Assembly: GCA_903927605.1 (NCBI GenBank)
Contig: CAIYNT010000079.1
Span: forward strand, 1-27,443
DNA length: 27,443 nt
From: an uncultured Holophagaceae bacterium
GTDB taxonomy: Bacteria > Acidobacteriota > Holophagae > Holophagales > Holophagaceae
Direction: 5' to 3'
Numbering within the stretch: position 1 is the first letter of the stretch; each line of letters begins with the position of its first letter. Under the pieces are notes generated by a model that ran no database searches, was not told the DNA's origin, and saw only the letters and a list, made by a program, of their open reading frames with translations. The position numbers and the translations under genes were made by a program. Below are positions 7,916-14,319 of the stretch, piece after piece.

Positions 7916-8956
7916 TCACTTCCCCAGGAACCTCTCCAGCGTGGGTTCCAGTTTCGGCCCTCGCAGATCGTTGCCGCTGGCCACGATCCTGCCATCTGGT
8001 CCGATGAGTAGGGGTTTGGGGATGCCCTTCACACCGTAGGCTTCGCTGAGGGGGTTCTGGAAGCCGCCTTCGAGGAAGGCATGCTTCCAGGGCATGGGCG
8101 TGGCGGCTTGCGCGCGGAAGGGCGCGATGTGCTCGATCCGGCGGTCGAAGGAAAGAGACAGGATGTCGAAGGGCTTGCCTTTGAACTTGGCCCAGGCGGC
8201 ATGCAAGCCCGGCATCTCCGCCCGGCAGGGCGGGCACCAGGTGGCCCAGAAGTCGATGAGGAGGTAGCGGCCCTTGAAGGTGTCCAACGTGTAGGTCGCC
8301 GTAGCATCACCGAGGGCCGTCACGCTGAAGGCGGGGGCGGCGTGGCCGATGGCGGTCTTTTGGGCGCTGTCCAGGATGTCCTTGGCTTTCTTGGCCTGCG
8401 TCGTGGTGGTGAATTCTGTCTGCAGGGTGCTGTAGGCAGCCTTCCAGGCGACCTCGTCTTTGGCATCCAGGCGGTCCCAGAAGTAATCGAAGAGCAGCAG
8501 GCTGCGGATGGCGGGGTCGGGGTGCTTGGCGCGGGCCTGCATCACGTAGGGACCCCAGCCGGGGGCCTGCTCGTCGGCGAGTTGCAGGATCAGCGAGGGC
8601 TCCAGGCTCCAGACGGAAGCTGTGGGTGGCACATCCTGCTGGATGAGGTCCAGGAAAGAAGGTGGCGGATCGATCTTGGCCAGCTGGAGGTGGTACAGCT
8701 TGCTCACCAGCAGGGCCCGGCGGACCTCGGGGCGCTTCTCCATGGCCAGGCGGGCGTCCAGGTCGGCCAGCTCCTTGGTGCAATCGCCGCGGAAATCCTT
8801 GGTGTTCTTCCCGGCCTTCATGTGGGCCGCGCGAGCTTCCATCACCGCCTTGGCCTTGGCCCGGGCGGTGTCGAGCACGGCCTGGACGGCATTGTCCGGG
8901 GCCGGCGCCTGCAAGGCGGGCAGGGTGGTCATCAGGCAGATCAGGGGCAAGGGCAT
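7916..8956 (-). CDS. Exported TlpA/ResA-like thioredoxin with a long helical N-terminal domain
   Basis: The 346-residue protein begins with a hydrophobic export signal (PLPLICLMTTLPALQA). About 190 residues of Ala/Lys/Leu-rich, probably helical sequence follow that I do not recognise. The C-terminal 140 residues are an AhpC/TSA-TlpA thioredoxin fold, with FKGRYLLIDFWATWCPPCRA holding the active-site CPPC at 241-244. Such proteins act as periplasmic thiol reductases, for example in cytochrome c maturation; the c-type heme gene at 69-767 and DsbD nearby fit this. The ATG at 8956 was chosen because GGAGG sits 5 nt upstream; an in-frame TTG at 8968 would disrupt that arrangement. The protein also resembles the many Bacteroidetes/Acidobacteria thioredoxins with extra N-terminal domains. 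Confidence 0.85.
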   Translation of the reverse strand: MPLPLICLMTTLPALQAPAPDNAVQAVLDTARAKAKAVMEARAAHMKAGKNTKDFRGDCTKELADLDARLAMEKRPEVRRALLVSKLYHLQLAKIDPPPSFLDLIQQDVPPTASVWSLEPSLILQLADEQAPGWGPYVMQARAKHPDPAIRSLLLFDYFWDRLDAKDEVAWKAAYSTLQTEFTTTTQAKKAKDILDSAQKTAIGHAAPAFSVTALGDATATYTLDTFKGRYLLIDFWATWCPPCRAEMPGLHAAWAKFKGKPFDILSLSFDRRIEHIAPFRAQAATPMPWKHAFLEGGFQNPLSEAYGVKGIPKPLLIGPDGRIVASGNDLRGPKLEPTLERFLGK

Positions 8957-8987
8957 AGGGTCCTCCAAGCCAATGGCCAGGCCCCAC

Positions 8988-8993
8988 AGATTA
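8988..8993 (-). promoter_or_regulatory. Candidate -10 box of the TlpA-like gene
   Basis: TAATCT on the minus strand, 31 nt before the ATG at 8956 and upstream of its GGAGG. It lies in the 153-nt gap after the nth-fusion stop. Nothing else was seen there except a weak CTCCG/CGGAG hairpin at 9048-9063. Confidence 0.35.
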
Positions 8994-9109
8994 CCTCAAC
9001 TCGCGAGGCCACCGCATAGGGAGCGCCAGATCCCGACTCCAGGCTGGCTCCGGACTTTCGGAGGGAACCCCGGTGCATGACGAGGCATGAAAGGGACGCG
9101 ACCGCCGCA

Positions 9110-10555
9110 TCAACTGAGGGACCGGATCAGCTCGAGACCTGCTTCCGTCCGGCTCAGGTACCAGGTGAGGGCCTGCCCGTCCAGGAGGTGGACGGCCGCT
9201 GCCGGGAAGCGCTTCTGCAGGTCGGCCTGGTGCCGCCGATTGAAGCGGTAGGGCTCGGTGGGCAACAGGATGATATGGGGCGCCAGGGCCTCTAGTTCCC
9301 CATCCGTAAGCGTGGGATAGCGATCCGGGCCGATGGGTGTGAGTCCCCCCAGACGCAGGAGATCGCCAAGGTAGGTATCGGGACCGGCGCTCATCCAGGG
9401 ATCTCTCCAGATGAGGGCTAGAGTGCGCGGGCCCCGGCGGCGTCGGCCCTTCAGGGAGGCCTCCAGCGTCGTGGCCCTCGCTTCGGCCACCTCGGCCACG
9501 CCGAGTGTTGCTCCAAGGAGGCGCAGGGCCGCGGCGCAATCCTTCACGGTGCGGATCTCCAGGGCCAGCCAGGGGATGTCCATGGCTGTGAGTGCTTCGG
9601 CAACCTCCTTCGGGTTTTCGTCTTGTTCCAGGATCACCAGATCCGGCGCCAGAGCGCGGATGCGGCCGAGGTCGGGATCCTTCGTCCCGCCCACAGTGGG
9701 CACGGAATTGCGGATCCAGCGCGGCTCGATGCAGTAGCGGGTGCGTCCCACGATCTGTGCCGCCAGTCCCCACTGCACCAGCAGCTCCGTGACCGAGGGT
9801 ACCAAGCTGAGGATGCGCCGGGAGTTAGGCTGTGGGCTATGGGCTGTGGGTTGTGGAGTCAGGGCGAGGTTCCTCACCTGGGCCGGGGCTGTAAACTTGA
9901 CGCCCAGGTGTGGATCCTTGATCTTGCCGAGGCCTGTGGGACACAGCTCCAGCAGGGGGCAGCCTATGCAGTCCGGCCGCCGTGCGCCACAGGTGCGGCG
10001 GCCGTGGAAGATGAGCTGGTGGTGCAGCTCGATCCAGTCTTCGCGAGGGAAGAGGCGGCAGAGGTCTGCCTCCACTTTTTCGGGGGTGGTGGCCGTGGAC
10101 AGCCCCAGGCGCCGGGCCACGCGGAAGATGTGGGTGTCCACGGCCAGGGCAGGCACGCCGAAGGCGTTGGCCAGGACGACATTGGCGGTTTTCTGACCTA
10201 CGCCGGGGAGGGCACCTAGCGCCGCAGGATCAGAAGGCACCCTGCCGCCATGGCGGGCCATGAGGGCCTGGCCGAGGCTGATGAGGTTCCGGGCCTTGTT
10301 CCGGAAGAAGCCCGTGGATTTGACGAGGGCCTCGACGTCCTCCTGCCGGGCCTTTGCGAGGGCGGCCGCGTCGGGAAAGCGGGCGAAGAGCGCCGGAGTG
10401 GTGAGGTTCACCCGGGCGTCCGTGCACTGAGCGCTCAGGATGGTTGCCACCACCAGTTGGTAGGGATCCCCGTGGTCGAGGGCGCAGCGGGCGTCGGGAT
10501 AGGCGGCGCGGAGACGGGCCTGGATCTCGCTGGGCTTTGGCTTCGGGAGGCTCAT
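9110..10555 (-). CDS. nth: Fusion of endonuclease III (Nth) and a BtuF-like helical-backbone metal receptor domain
   Basis: Residues 1-212 are a complete endonuclease III, a base-excision-repair DNA glycosylase/AP lyase. They include the helix-hairpin-helix LPGVGQKTA with catalytic Lys122, the VDTH Asp140, and a 4Fe-4S loop with Cys189, 196, 199 and 205 in the standard C-x6-C-x2-C-x5-C spacing. Residues 246-481 are a second, separate domain starting RRILSLVPSVTELL. It continues with a GGTKDPDLGRIRALAPDLVIL segment, typical of BtuF-like periplasmic-binding folds for cobalamin or other chelates, but with no signal peptide. The joining segment (about 232-245, Pro/Gln/Ala-rich) is translated from a 7-nt tandem repeat. 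Either this is a real bifunctional fusion, or a repeat expansion removed a stop between two once separate genes. No SD precedes the ATG, and a TATGCT box lies 6 nt upstream. Confidence 0.88.
   Translation of the reverse strand: MSLPKPKPSEIQARLRAAYPDARCALDHGDPYQLVVATILSAQCTDARVNLTTPALFARFPDAAALAKARQEDVEALVKSTGFFRNKARNLISLGQALMARHGGRVPSDPAALGALPGVGQKTANVVLANAFGVPALAVDTHIFRVARRLGLSTATTPEKVEADLCRLFPREDWIELHHQLIFHGRRTCGARRPDCIGCPLLELCPTGLGKIKDPHLGVKFTAPAQVRNLALTPQPTAHSPQPNSRRILSLVPSVTELLVQWGLAAQIVGRTRYCIEPRWIRNSVPTVGGTKDPDLGRIRALAPDLVILEQDENPKEVAEALTAMDIPWLALEIRTVKDCAAALRLLGATLGVAEVAEARATTLEASLKGRRRRGPRTLALIWRDPWMSAGPDTYLGDLLRLGGLTPIGPDRYPTLTDGELEALAPHIILLPTEPYRFNRRHQADLQKRFPAAAVHLLDGQALTWYLSRTEAGLELIRSLS
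9828..9855. repeat. Heptanucleotide tandem repeat inside the nth fusion gene
   Basis: Four plus-strand 7-nt units: GGCTGTG, GGCTATG, GGCTGTG, GGTTGTG. On the coding (minus) strand they encode most of the linker between the glycosylase and the BtuF-like domain. Because 7 is not a multiple of 3, loss or gain of one unit would shift the frame. The units resemble those at 5319-5360 and 11485-11505. Confidence 0.75.
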
Positions 10556-10561
10556 GGAATC

Positions 10562-10567
10562 AGCATA
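10562..10567 (-). promoter_or_regulatory. Candidate -10 box of the nth fusion gene, leaderless type
   Basis: TATGCT on the minus strand, six bases before the ATG at 10555, with no ribosome binding site between. It shares the 70-nt divergent region with the opposite-strand box at 10604-10609. Confidence 0.35.
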
Positions 10568-10603
10568 GAGGTGCCGGCTGCCGATGAGAGGCGCAGGATT
10601 CGA

Positions 10604-10609
10604 TAGACT
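10604..10609 (+). promoter_or_regulatory. Candidate -10 box of the MTD1-like gene
   Basis: TAGACT in the context CGATAGACTAGAC, 16 nt before the ATG at 10626. It is followed by GAGGTG, a good ribosome binding site. No -35 was recognised. Confidence 0.37.
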
Positions 10610-10625
10610 AGACCTGAGGTGTTAC

Positions 10626-11486
10626 ATGCCCACAACGCTGACAGGAAAGCTCGACTGCCAGGAGACCGCCCAGCACTACTTCGAGTTGGTGCGCTCTAAC
10701 GTGAAGAAGCTGGGGTTCTCCCCGGGCCTGGGTGTCATCCTCGGGACCCAGGATCCCGGCAGCGTCACCTACCAGCACTGGCTCATGAAGGACTGCGAGA
10801 GCCTGGGCATCAACGCGCTGGATCTGCGGGTGGAGAACGGCATGCAGCTGGTGAAGCTGGTGGCGCGGCTCAACCAGGACGAGAAGACCCATGGGGTGTT
10901 CATCTTCTATCCCCTGCGTTATACCGAGATCAAGGACGACGAAGTGATGGATCTGGTGGATCCGGGCAAGGACATCGAGGGTCTGCACTCCATCAACATC
11001 GGGTTTTTGAACAAGTACCGGAAGCGCATGGACGATGGCACCCAGCACCGCTGCATGACACCTTGCACGGCCCGGGCCATCGTCAAGACGCTGAAGCGCG
11101 GTTTCGGCGATGCCTGGCTGGTGGGCAAGACGGTACTGGTGATCAACGACAGCCTGCGCATCGGCCGCCCTCTCACGGCCATGGTGGCCAACCTCAAGGC
11201 CACGCCCATTCTCTGCCACGCGAACACCAACAAGGACCACTTGGAACGGTTCATCCGCATGGCCGACGTCATCGTCAGTGCGGTGCCCGCACCGGGCTAC
11301 CAGATCAACACGGACTGGATCAAGGATGGCGCCCTCTGCTTCGATCTGAGTGGCGACGGCAACTTCGACTACGAGGCCCTGGACCGCCGGGGCATCCCCT
11401 ACACCGACACCACCAAGAACAGTGTGGGGAAGGTCACCCGCGCCATGGCCCTGCTGAACCTAACCTACGCGGCGGGGCTGGGTTAG
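10626..11486 (+). CDS. Methylene-tetrahydrofolate dehydrogenase of the divergent MTD1-like type (FolD superfamily)
   Basis: The 286-residue protein has the two-domain FolD plan. Visible are TYQHWLMKDCESLGI with Tyr49 and Lys55, KDIEGLHSINIGFL (115-128), a TPCTARAIVKTL segment, a Rossmann-type part with GRPLTAMVANLKA, and SVGKVTRAMALLN near the end. Key FolD signatures differ: the VQLPLP region reads VFIFYPLR, and PCTP reads PCTA. As I recall it, yeast Mtd1, a monofunctional NAD-dependent dehydrogenase without cyclohydrolase activity, has closely similar segments (CESMG, YFPV, KDVEGL, GRPLAALLAND, GKVTIAMLL). I therefore infer a dehydrogenase oxidising 5,10-methylene-THF in one-carbon metabolism. 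The ATG was chosen for GAGGTG 4 nt upstream; the frame extends to 10584 without support. The stop TAG overlaps a short 7-nt repeat. Confidence 0.85.
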   Translation: MPTTLTGKLDCQETAQHYFELVRSNVKKLGFSPGLGVILGTQDPGSVTYQHWLMKDCESLGINALDLRVENGMQLVKLVARLNQDEKTHGVFIFYPLRYTEIKDDEVMDLVDPGKDIEGLHSINIGFLNKYRKRMDDGTQHRCMTPCTARAIVKTLKRGFGDAWLVGKTVLVINDSLRIGRPLTAMVANLKATPILCHANTNKDHLERFIRMADVIVSAVPAPGYQINTDWIKDGALCFDLSGDGNFDYEALDRRGIPYTDTTKNSVGKVTRAMALLNLTYAAGLG

Positions 11487-11505
11487 CTATCAGCCGTCAT
11501 CTGTA
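11485..11505. repeat. Short degenerate heptanucleotide repeat at a gene end
   Basis: AGCTATC, AGCCGTC, ATCTGTA: two clear units and one weak 7-nt unit that begin within the TAG stop of the MTD1-like gene. The units match the array at 5319-5360 in sequence and in their placement at a stop codon. Confidence 0.45.
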
Positions 11506-11517
11506 GGCGCTCAGAGC

Positions 11518-11967
11518 TTATAACCGTGCCGTCAGCACCACTCCGAGGCTGCTACGGCGGCGTACGGTCAGGCCGGGGGCAAAGGGGCGTTCCAGGTGCT
11601 CGCCTTCCAGGCTGAGTGCCCAGCTGGGATGGAAGGCCCAGCCCACTCGCAGGCGCGGTCCGACGAAGGCGCCTTCACCCGGCGGCACTTCCACAATGGC
11701 GCCAAGTCCCATGAAAAGTTGATTGGCGGTGGCGTTGGCATCCGCTACAAAACGGATGGCGTTGTCGCCATCGTCCCAGTGGCGGGCGCCCAGTCCCACA
11801 CCCAAGTGGAGAAGGGCGAAATCGCCCTGATCCCGCACCTGGAGCTCGGTGATGGGGACGGTGAATTCGGCCGCCGTTGCGCGGGGTTGCCGGATCACGG
11901 ACACCAGCGTGGATTGGGCCGCCAAGGGCAGAGTGGGAAGGAGAAGCAGAAGCAGGTAAGGACGCAT
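11518..11967 (-). CDS. Small exported protein, possibly an outer-membrane beta-barrel fragment
   Basis: The 149-residue product has a clear signal peptide (MRPYLLLLLLPTLPLAAQ, cleavage near LAA-Q). The mature part alternates polar and hydrophobic residues with many Gly and aromatic residues (ALLHLGVGLGARHW, LFMGLGAIVEV, VGPRLRVGWAFHPSWALSLEGEH). It ends in a beta-strand-like VVLTARL. This fits a small beta-rich outer-membrane or periplasmic protein, but I cannot name a family. Convergent with the MTD1-like gene and the first gene after the kdsA group, it probably has its own promoter in the 30-nt gap; none was recognised. Confidence 0.7.
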   Translation of the reverse strand: MRPYLLLLLLPTLPLAAQSTLVSVIRQPRATAAEFTVPITELQVRDQGDFALLHLGVGLGARHWDDGDNAIRFVADANATANQLFMGLGAIVEVPPGEGAFVGPRLRVGWAFHPSWALSLEGEHLERPFAPGLTVRRRSSLGVVLTARL

Positions 11968-11997
11968 AATCGGGTTACTGAAGGACCCTCTCGCGGT

Positions 11998-12546
11998 TTA
12001 GCGGCCCCGCCACTCCGCCGCCAGCAACCCATAGACGGCGTGATCCACATGACGGTCCGCCAGGCATTCCACCTGCCGCAGGGTACCTTCACGGCGGAAG
12101 CCCAGGCGCTCGGGGATGGCGCGGCTGCGGCGGTTGCGGATGCCGACATGGATCTCGATGCGGTTGAGCTTCAGGGTATGGAAGCCATGGCGGAGCAGGG
12201 CCTGCACGGCGGCGGTCATCAGGCCGTGGCCTTCCGCCTCCTGGGCCAGCCAGTAGCCGATGGCGGCACGGTGGTTGGCGGGATCGATCCATACGAACCC
12301 GGCGATGCCCACGAGGGCACCCTGCCACCACACGCCGAAGGACTGGCCCAGGCCCAGGCGTGCGTGGGCCCGGACCCGGAGGATGTACGCCCGGGAATCC
12401 AGGACACTGCGGTTGGTGTCGGGCCAGGGCAGCCAGCGCCGCAGGCGCTCCCGGTTGGCTTCCACCAGGGCGAAGAGGGCCTTCGCATCGCGCAGATTCA
12501 GCGGACGCAGCTCCAGGCCTCGGCCTGCCTTCAGCACGTCAACCAT
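11998..12546 (-). CDS. GNAT N-acetyltransferase, RimJ/RimL type
   Basis: This 182-residue protein matches the RimJ/RimL group of acetyl-CoA-dependent N-acetyltransferases. An N-terminal LELRPLNLRDAKALFALVEANRERLRRWLPW segment is followed by AIGYWLAQEAEGHGLMTAAVQALLRH (acetyl-CoA-binding region) and LNRIEIHVGIRNRRSRAIPERLGFRREGTLR. That order is diagnostic of enzymes acetylating ribosomal-protein N-termini or small amines; the substrate here is unknown. Its ATG shares one base with the kdsA stop (TGATG), so the two are translationally coupled. The frame stays open far upstream inside kdsA, but that part is a shadow of kdsA. Confidence 0.88.
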   Translation of the reverse strand: MVDVLKAGRGLELRPLNLRDAKALFALVEANRERLRRWLPWPDTNRSVLDSRAYILRVRAHARLGLGQSFGVWWQGALVGIAGFVWIDPANHRAAIGYWLAQEAEGHGLMTAAVQALLRHGFHTLKLNRIEIHVGIRNRRSRAIPERLGFRREGTLRQVECLADRHVDHAVYGLLAAEWRGR

Positions 12547-13376
12547 CACTTCCCCGCGGGGTCGTGCAGCGCCGCGGCGCGACCCGCGCGCCAGAGCACC
12601 AGGAGTTGATCGAGCAGGTCGCCGAACTGCTCCAGCCGCATGGCATTGGGGCCATCGCTGTGGGCCTTTTCCGGACAGTCGTGCACTTCGAAAAAGAAAC
12701 CGTCCACACAGGTCGCGGCGGCCCGCGCCAGGGTGGGAATCATCTCCCGGGCGCCGCCGGTGGCGTGGCCCAGGGCGCCGGGTTTCTGCACGCTGTGGGT
12801 GGCGTCGAAGACCACGGGGCAACCGGTCTTCCGCAGGTTCGGGAAGCTCTGGAAATCCACCACCAGCTGGCCGTACCCGAAAGTGGAGCCGCGCTCCGTG
12901 ACCCAGACGGGACCGTGGCCCGGGACGGACTGCAGCTTCTCCACGCCATGCTTGAGATCCCAGGGCGCCAGGAACTGGCCCTTCTTCAGATTCACGGTGC
13001 GGCCCGTGGCCGCGGCGGCCTGCAGCAGATCCGTCTGGCGGCAGAGGAAGGCGGGGATCTGCAGCACGTCCACGGCCTGGGCCGCGGCGGCGCACTGGTC
13101 GCTCTCGTGCACGTCCGTCAGCACCGGCACACCATAGCGGCTGCGCACTTCGGCCAGGATGTCGAGGCCGCCCTCCATGCCCGGTCCGCGGAGACTGCCG
13201 CCACTGGTGCGGTTGGCCTTGTCGAAGCTGGACTTGTAGATGAAGGGTATGCCCCGAGCTTCCGCCAGATCCCGCAGGCTGGCGGCCATGAGGTGCGAGT
13301 GTTCCCGGCTCTCGATGACGCAGGGCCCCGCGATGAGGAAGAAGCTCTGGTCCGTGTAGGGTCGGGCGAAGTCCAT
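12546..13376 (-). CDS. kdsA: 3-deoxy-D-manno-octulosonate 8-phosphate synthase (Kdo8P synthase), metal-dependent type
   Basis: KdsA condenses phosphoenolpyruvate with arabinose 5-phosphate in the cytoplasm, the first committed step of Kdo for lipopolysaccharide, so the organism should be diderm. The 276-residue length is typical. Visible signatures are AGPCVIES, KSSFDKANRTS, GVPVLTDVHE, LKKGQFLAPWD and DATHSVQKPG. Cys19, His194, Glu230 and Asp241 match the four metal ligands known in the Aquifex-type metal-dependent enzyme; the E. coli type has Asn in place of the Cys. The ATG at 13376 has GAGGTG close upstream; a GTG two codons earlier (13382) is less likely. It is first in a pair with the acetyltransferase and diverges from the Lrp operon. 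Confidence 0.95.
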   Translation of the reverse strand: MDFARPYTDQSFFLIAGPCVIESREHSHLMAASLRDLAEARGIPFIYKSSFDKANRTSGGSLRGPGMEGGLDILAEVRSRYGVPVLTDVHESDQCAAAAQAVDVLQIPAFLCRQTDLLQAAAATGRTVNLKKGQFLAPWDLKHGVEKLQSVPGHGPVWVTERGSTFGYGQLVVDFQSFPNLRKTGCPVVFDATHSVQKPGALGHATGGAREMIPTLARAAATCVDGFFFEVHDCPEKAHSDGPNAMRLEQFGDLLDQLLVLWRAGRAAALHDPAGK

Positions 13377-13391
13377 GGGCACCTCGCCGCC

Positions 13392-13397
13392 AGTTTA
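13392..13397 (-). promoter_or_regulatory. Candidate -10 box of kdsA
   Basis: TAAACT on the minus strand, 15 nt before the ATG at 13376 and just upstream of its GAGGTG. Confidence 0.37.
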
Positions 13398-13420
13398 ACG
13401 TCTTCGGTGGGTTGACGGGG

Positions 13421-13450
13421 TGTCATCGGACTTGTCCGATCCGCTGTCAT
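13421..13450. promoter_or_regulatory. Candidate operator upstream of the Lrp/AsnC gene
   Basis: The sequence holds a 16-bp inverted repeat, ATCGGAC-TT-GTCCGAT (13425-13440). It is flanked by direct copies of TGTCAT (13421-13426 and 13445-13450) spaced 24 bp apart. It lies just upstream of and touching the CATACT -10-like box and could let the adjacent regulator repress itself. Lrp-family proteins often autoregulate; the binding itself is inferred. Confidence 0.45.
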
Positions 13451-13453
13451 ACT
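13448..13453 (+). promoter_or_regulatory. Candidate -10 box of the Lrp/AsnC operon
   Basis: CATACT, 39 nt before the ATG at 13493. It differs from the local TANNCT consensus at the first base. The palindrome at 13425-13440 covers the region where a -35 would lie. Confidence 0.3.
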
Positions 13454-13492
13454 GTCCAATAGAACCCAATCCCCTCTGGTCCGGAGCCGTTC

Positions 13493-13996
13493 ATGGCGAA
13501 GCTGCTGATGGAAGACGATCTGAACCGCCGGCTGGTGGCGCTGCTCCAGCAGGAGGGGCGCATGAGCCACGCGGAGCTGGCCGAGCGCCTGGGCGTGAGC
13601 CGCCCCACGATCATCGACCGGGTGAAGCGCCTGGAGGCGGATGGTGTGCTGAATGGCTACGCGGCGCGGGTCGCCCCCGCAGCGGTGAACAAGCCCACCG
13701 TGGCCTTCGTGGCCGTCCGCTACAAGGACAACAACGAGATCATCGAGCAGCGCTTCATCAAGGCGCTGGAAGAGGAACCGGACATCCTGGAGGCCCACAC
13801 CATCGCCGGCGAGGATGCCCTGCTGCTGAAGATCGTGGCGGACACCCCGGCCGGCATCGCCGAGCGCCTGCGCCGCATCCGCGCCCTGGGCCCCATGGTC
13901 ACCACGCGCACCACCATGGTGCTGGAAACCCACTGGGAGAAGGCGGGCCCGAGCCCCTTCCCCGTCGACCGGGATGGGAAGAAGGTCAAGAAGTGA
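13493..13996 (+). CDS. Lrp/AsnC-family transcriptional regulator
   Basis: The 167-residue protein has an N-terminal helix-turn-helix (about residues 8-58: LLQQEGRMSHAELAERLGVSRPTIIDRVKRLEADGVLNGYAA). A C-terminal ligand-binding RAM domain follows (about 68-150: TVAFVAVRY, ILEAHTIAGEDALLLKIVA, VTTRTTMVLET). These proteins form octamers and respond to amino acids or related ligands. The ATG has GGAG 6-7 nt upstream. The stop overlaps the next start (GTGA), giving an operon with an ABM-fold enzyme and an EamA exporter. An Lrp-type regulator controlling a metabolite exporter is a common arrangement; the ligand is unknown. Confidence 0.9.
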   Translation: MAKLLMEDDLNRRLVALLQQEGRMSHAELAERLGVSRPTIIDRVKRLEADGVLNGYAARVAPAAVNKPTVAFVAVRYKDNNEIIEQRFIKALEEEPDILEAHTIAGEDALLLKIVADTPAGIAERLRRIRALGPMVTTRTTMVLETHWEKAGPSPFPVDRDGKKVKK

Positions 13997-14319
13997 CTGC
14001 AGCCACGCCGGCGCCGCCCTACCTCGCCGTGATCTTCAGCAGCCAGCGCACCGAGGGGGACCGGGGCTATGCCGTCATGGCGGAGCGCATGCTCGAGTTG
14101 GCCCAGGGCCAGCCGGGCTTCCTGGGGATCGAGAGCACTCGGGACGCCGATGGCTTCGGCATCACCGTGTCCTACTGGAAGGATGAGGCCGCCATCGCCG
14201 CCTGGAAGGCCAACGCCGAGCACGCGGTGGCCCAGCGCCTGGGCTGGGAACAGTGGTATGCCGCTTTCCGGGTGCGACTTTGCCGCGTGGAGCGGGATTA
14301 CGGCATGGACGAAGGCTGA
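13993..14319 (+). CDS. Antibiotic biosynthesis monooxygenase (ABM)-fold protein
   Basis: The 108-residue product starts at a GTG that overlaps the regulator's stop (GTGA). It has the small dimeric ABM/ferredoxin-like pattern: YLAVIFSSQRTEGDRGYAVMAERMLELAQGQPGFLGIESTRD, then GFGITVSYWKDEAAIAAWKANAEHAVAQRLG and a C-terminal WYAAFRVRLCRVERDYG. Proteins of this type act as cofactor-free monooxygenases, heme-degrading enzymes or stress proteins; the substrate cannot be told. The ATG of the EamA gene shares a base with its stop (TGATG), so all three genes are likely translated together. Confidence 0.85.
   Translation: MTAATPAPPYLAVIFSSQRTEGDRGYAVMAERMLELAQGQPGFLGIESTRDADGFGITVSYWKDEAAIAAWKANAEHAVAQRLGWEQWYAAFRVRLCRVERDYGMDEG

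Noticed and set aside
9048..9063. CTCCG/CGGAG hairpin after the nth fusion as a terminator
   Set aside because: The stem is only 5 bp with a 6-nt loop and no T tract, too weak to call as a feature.
11998..13095. 365-codon version of the acetyltransferase gene extending into kdsA
   Set aside because: The extension is a shadow frame of kdsA; the ATG at 12546 overlapping the kdsA stop gives a normal-length RimJ/RimL protein.
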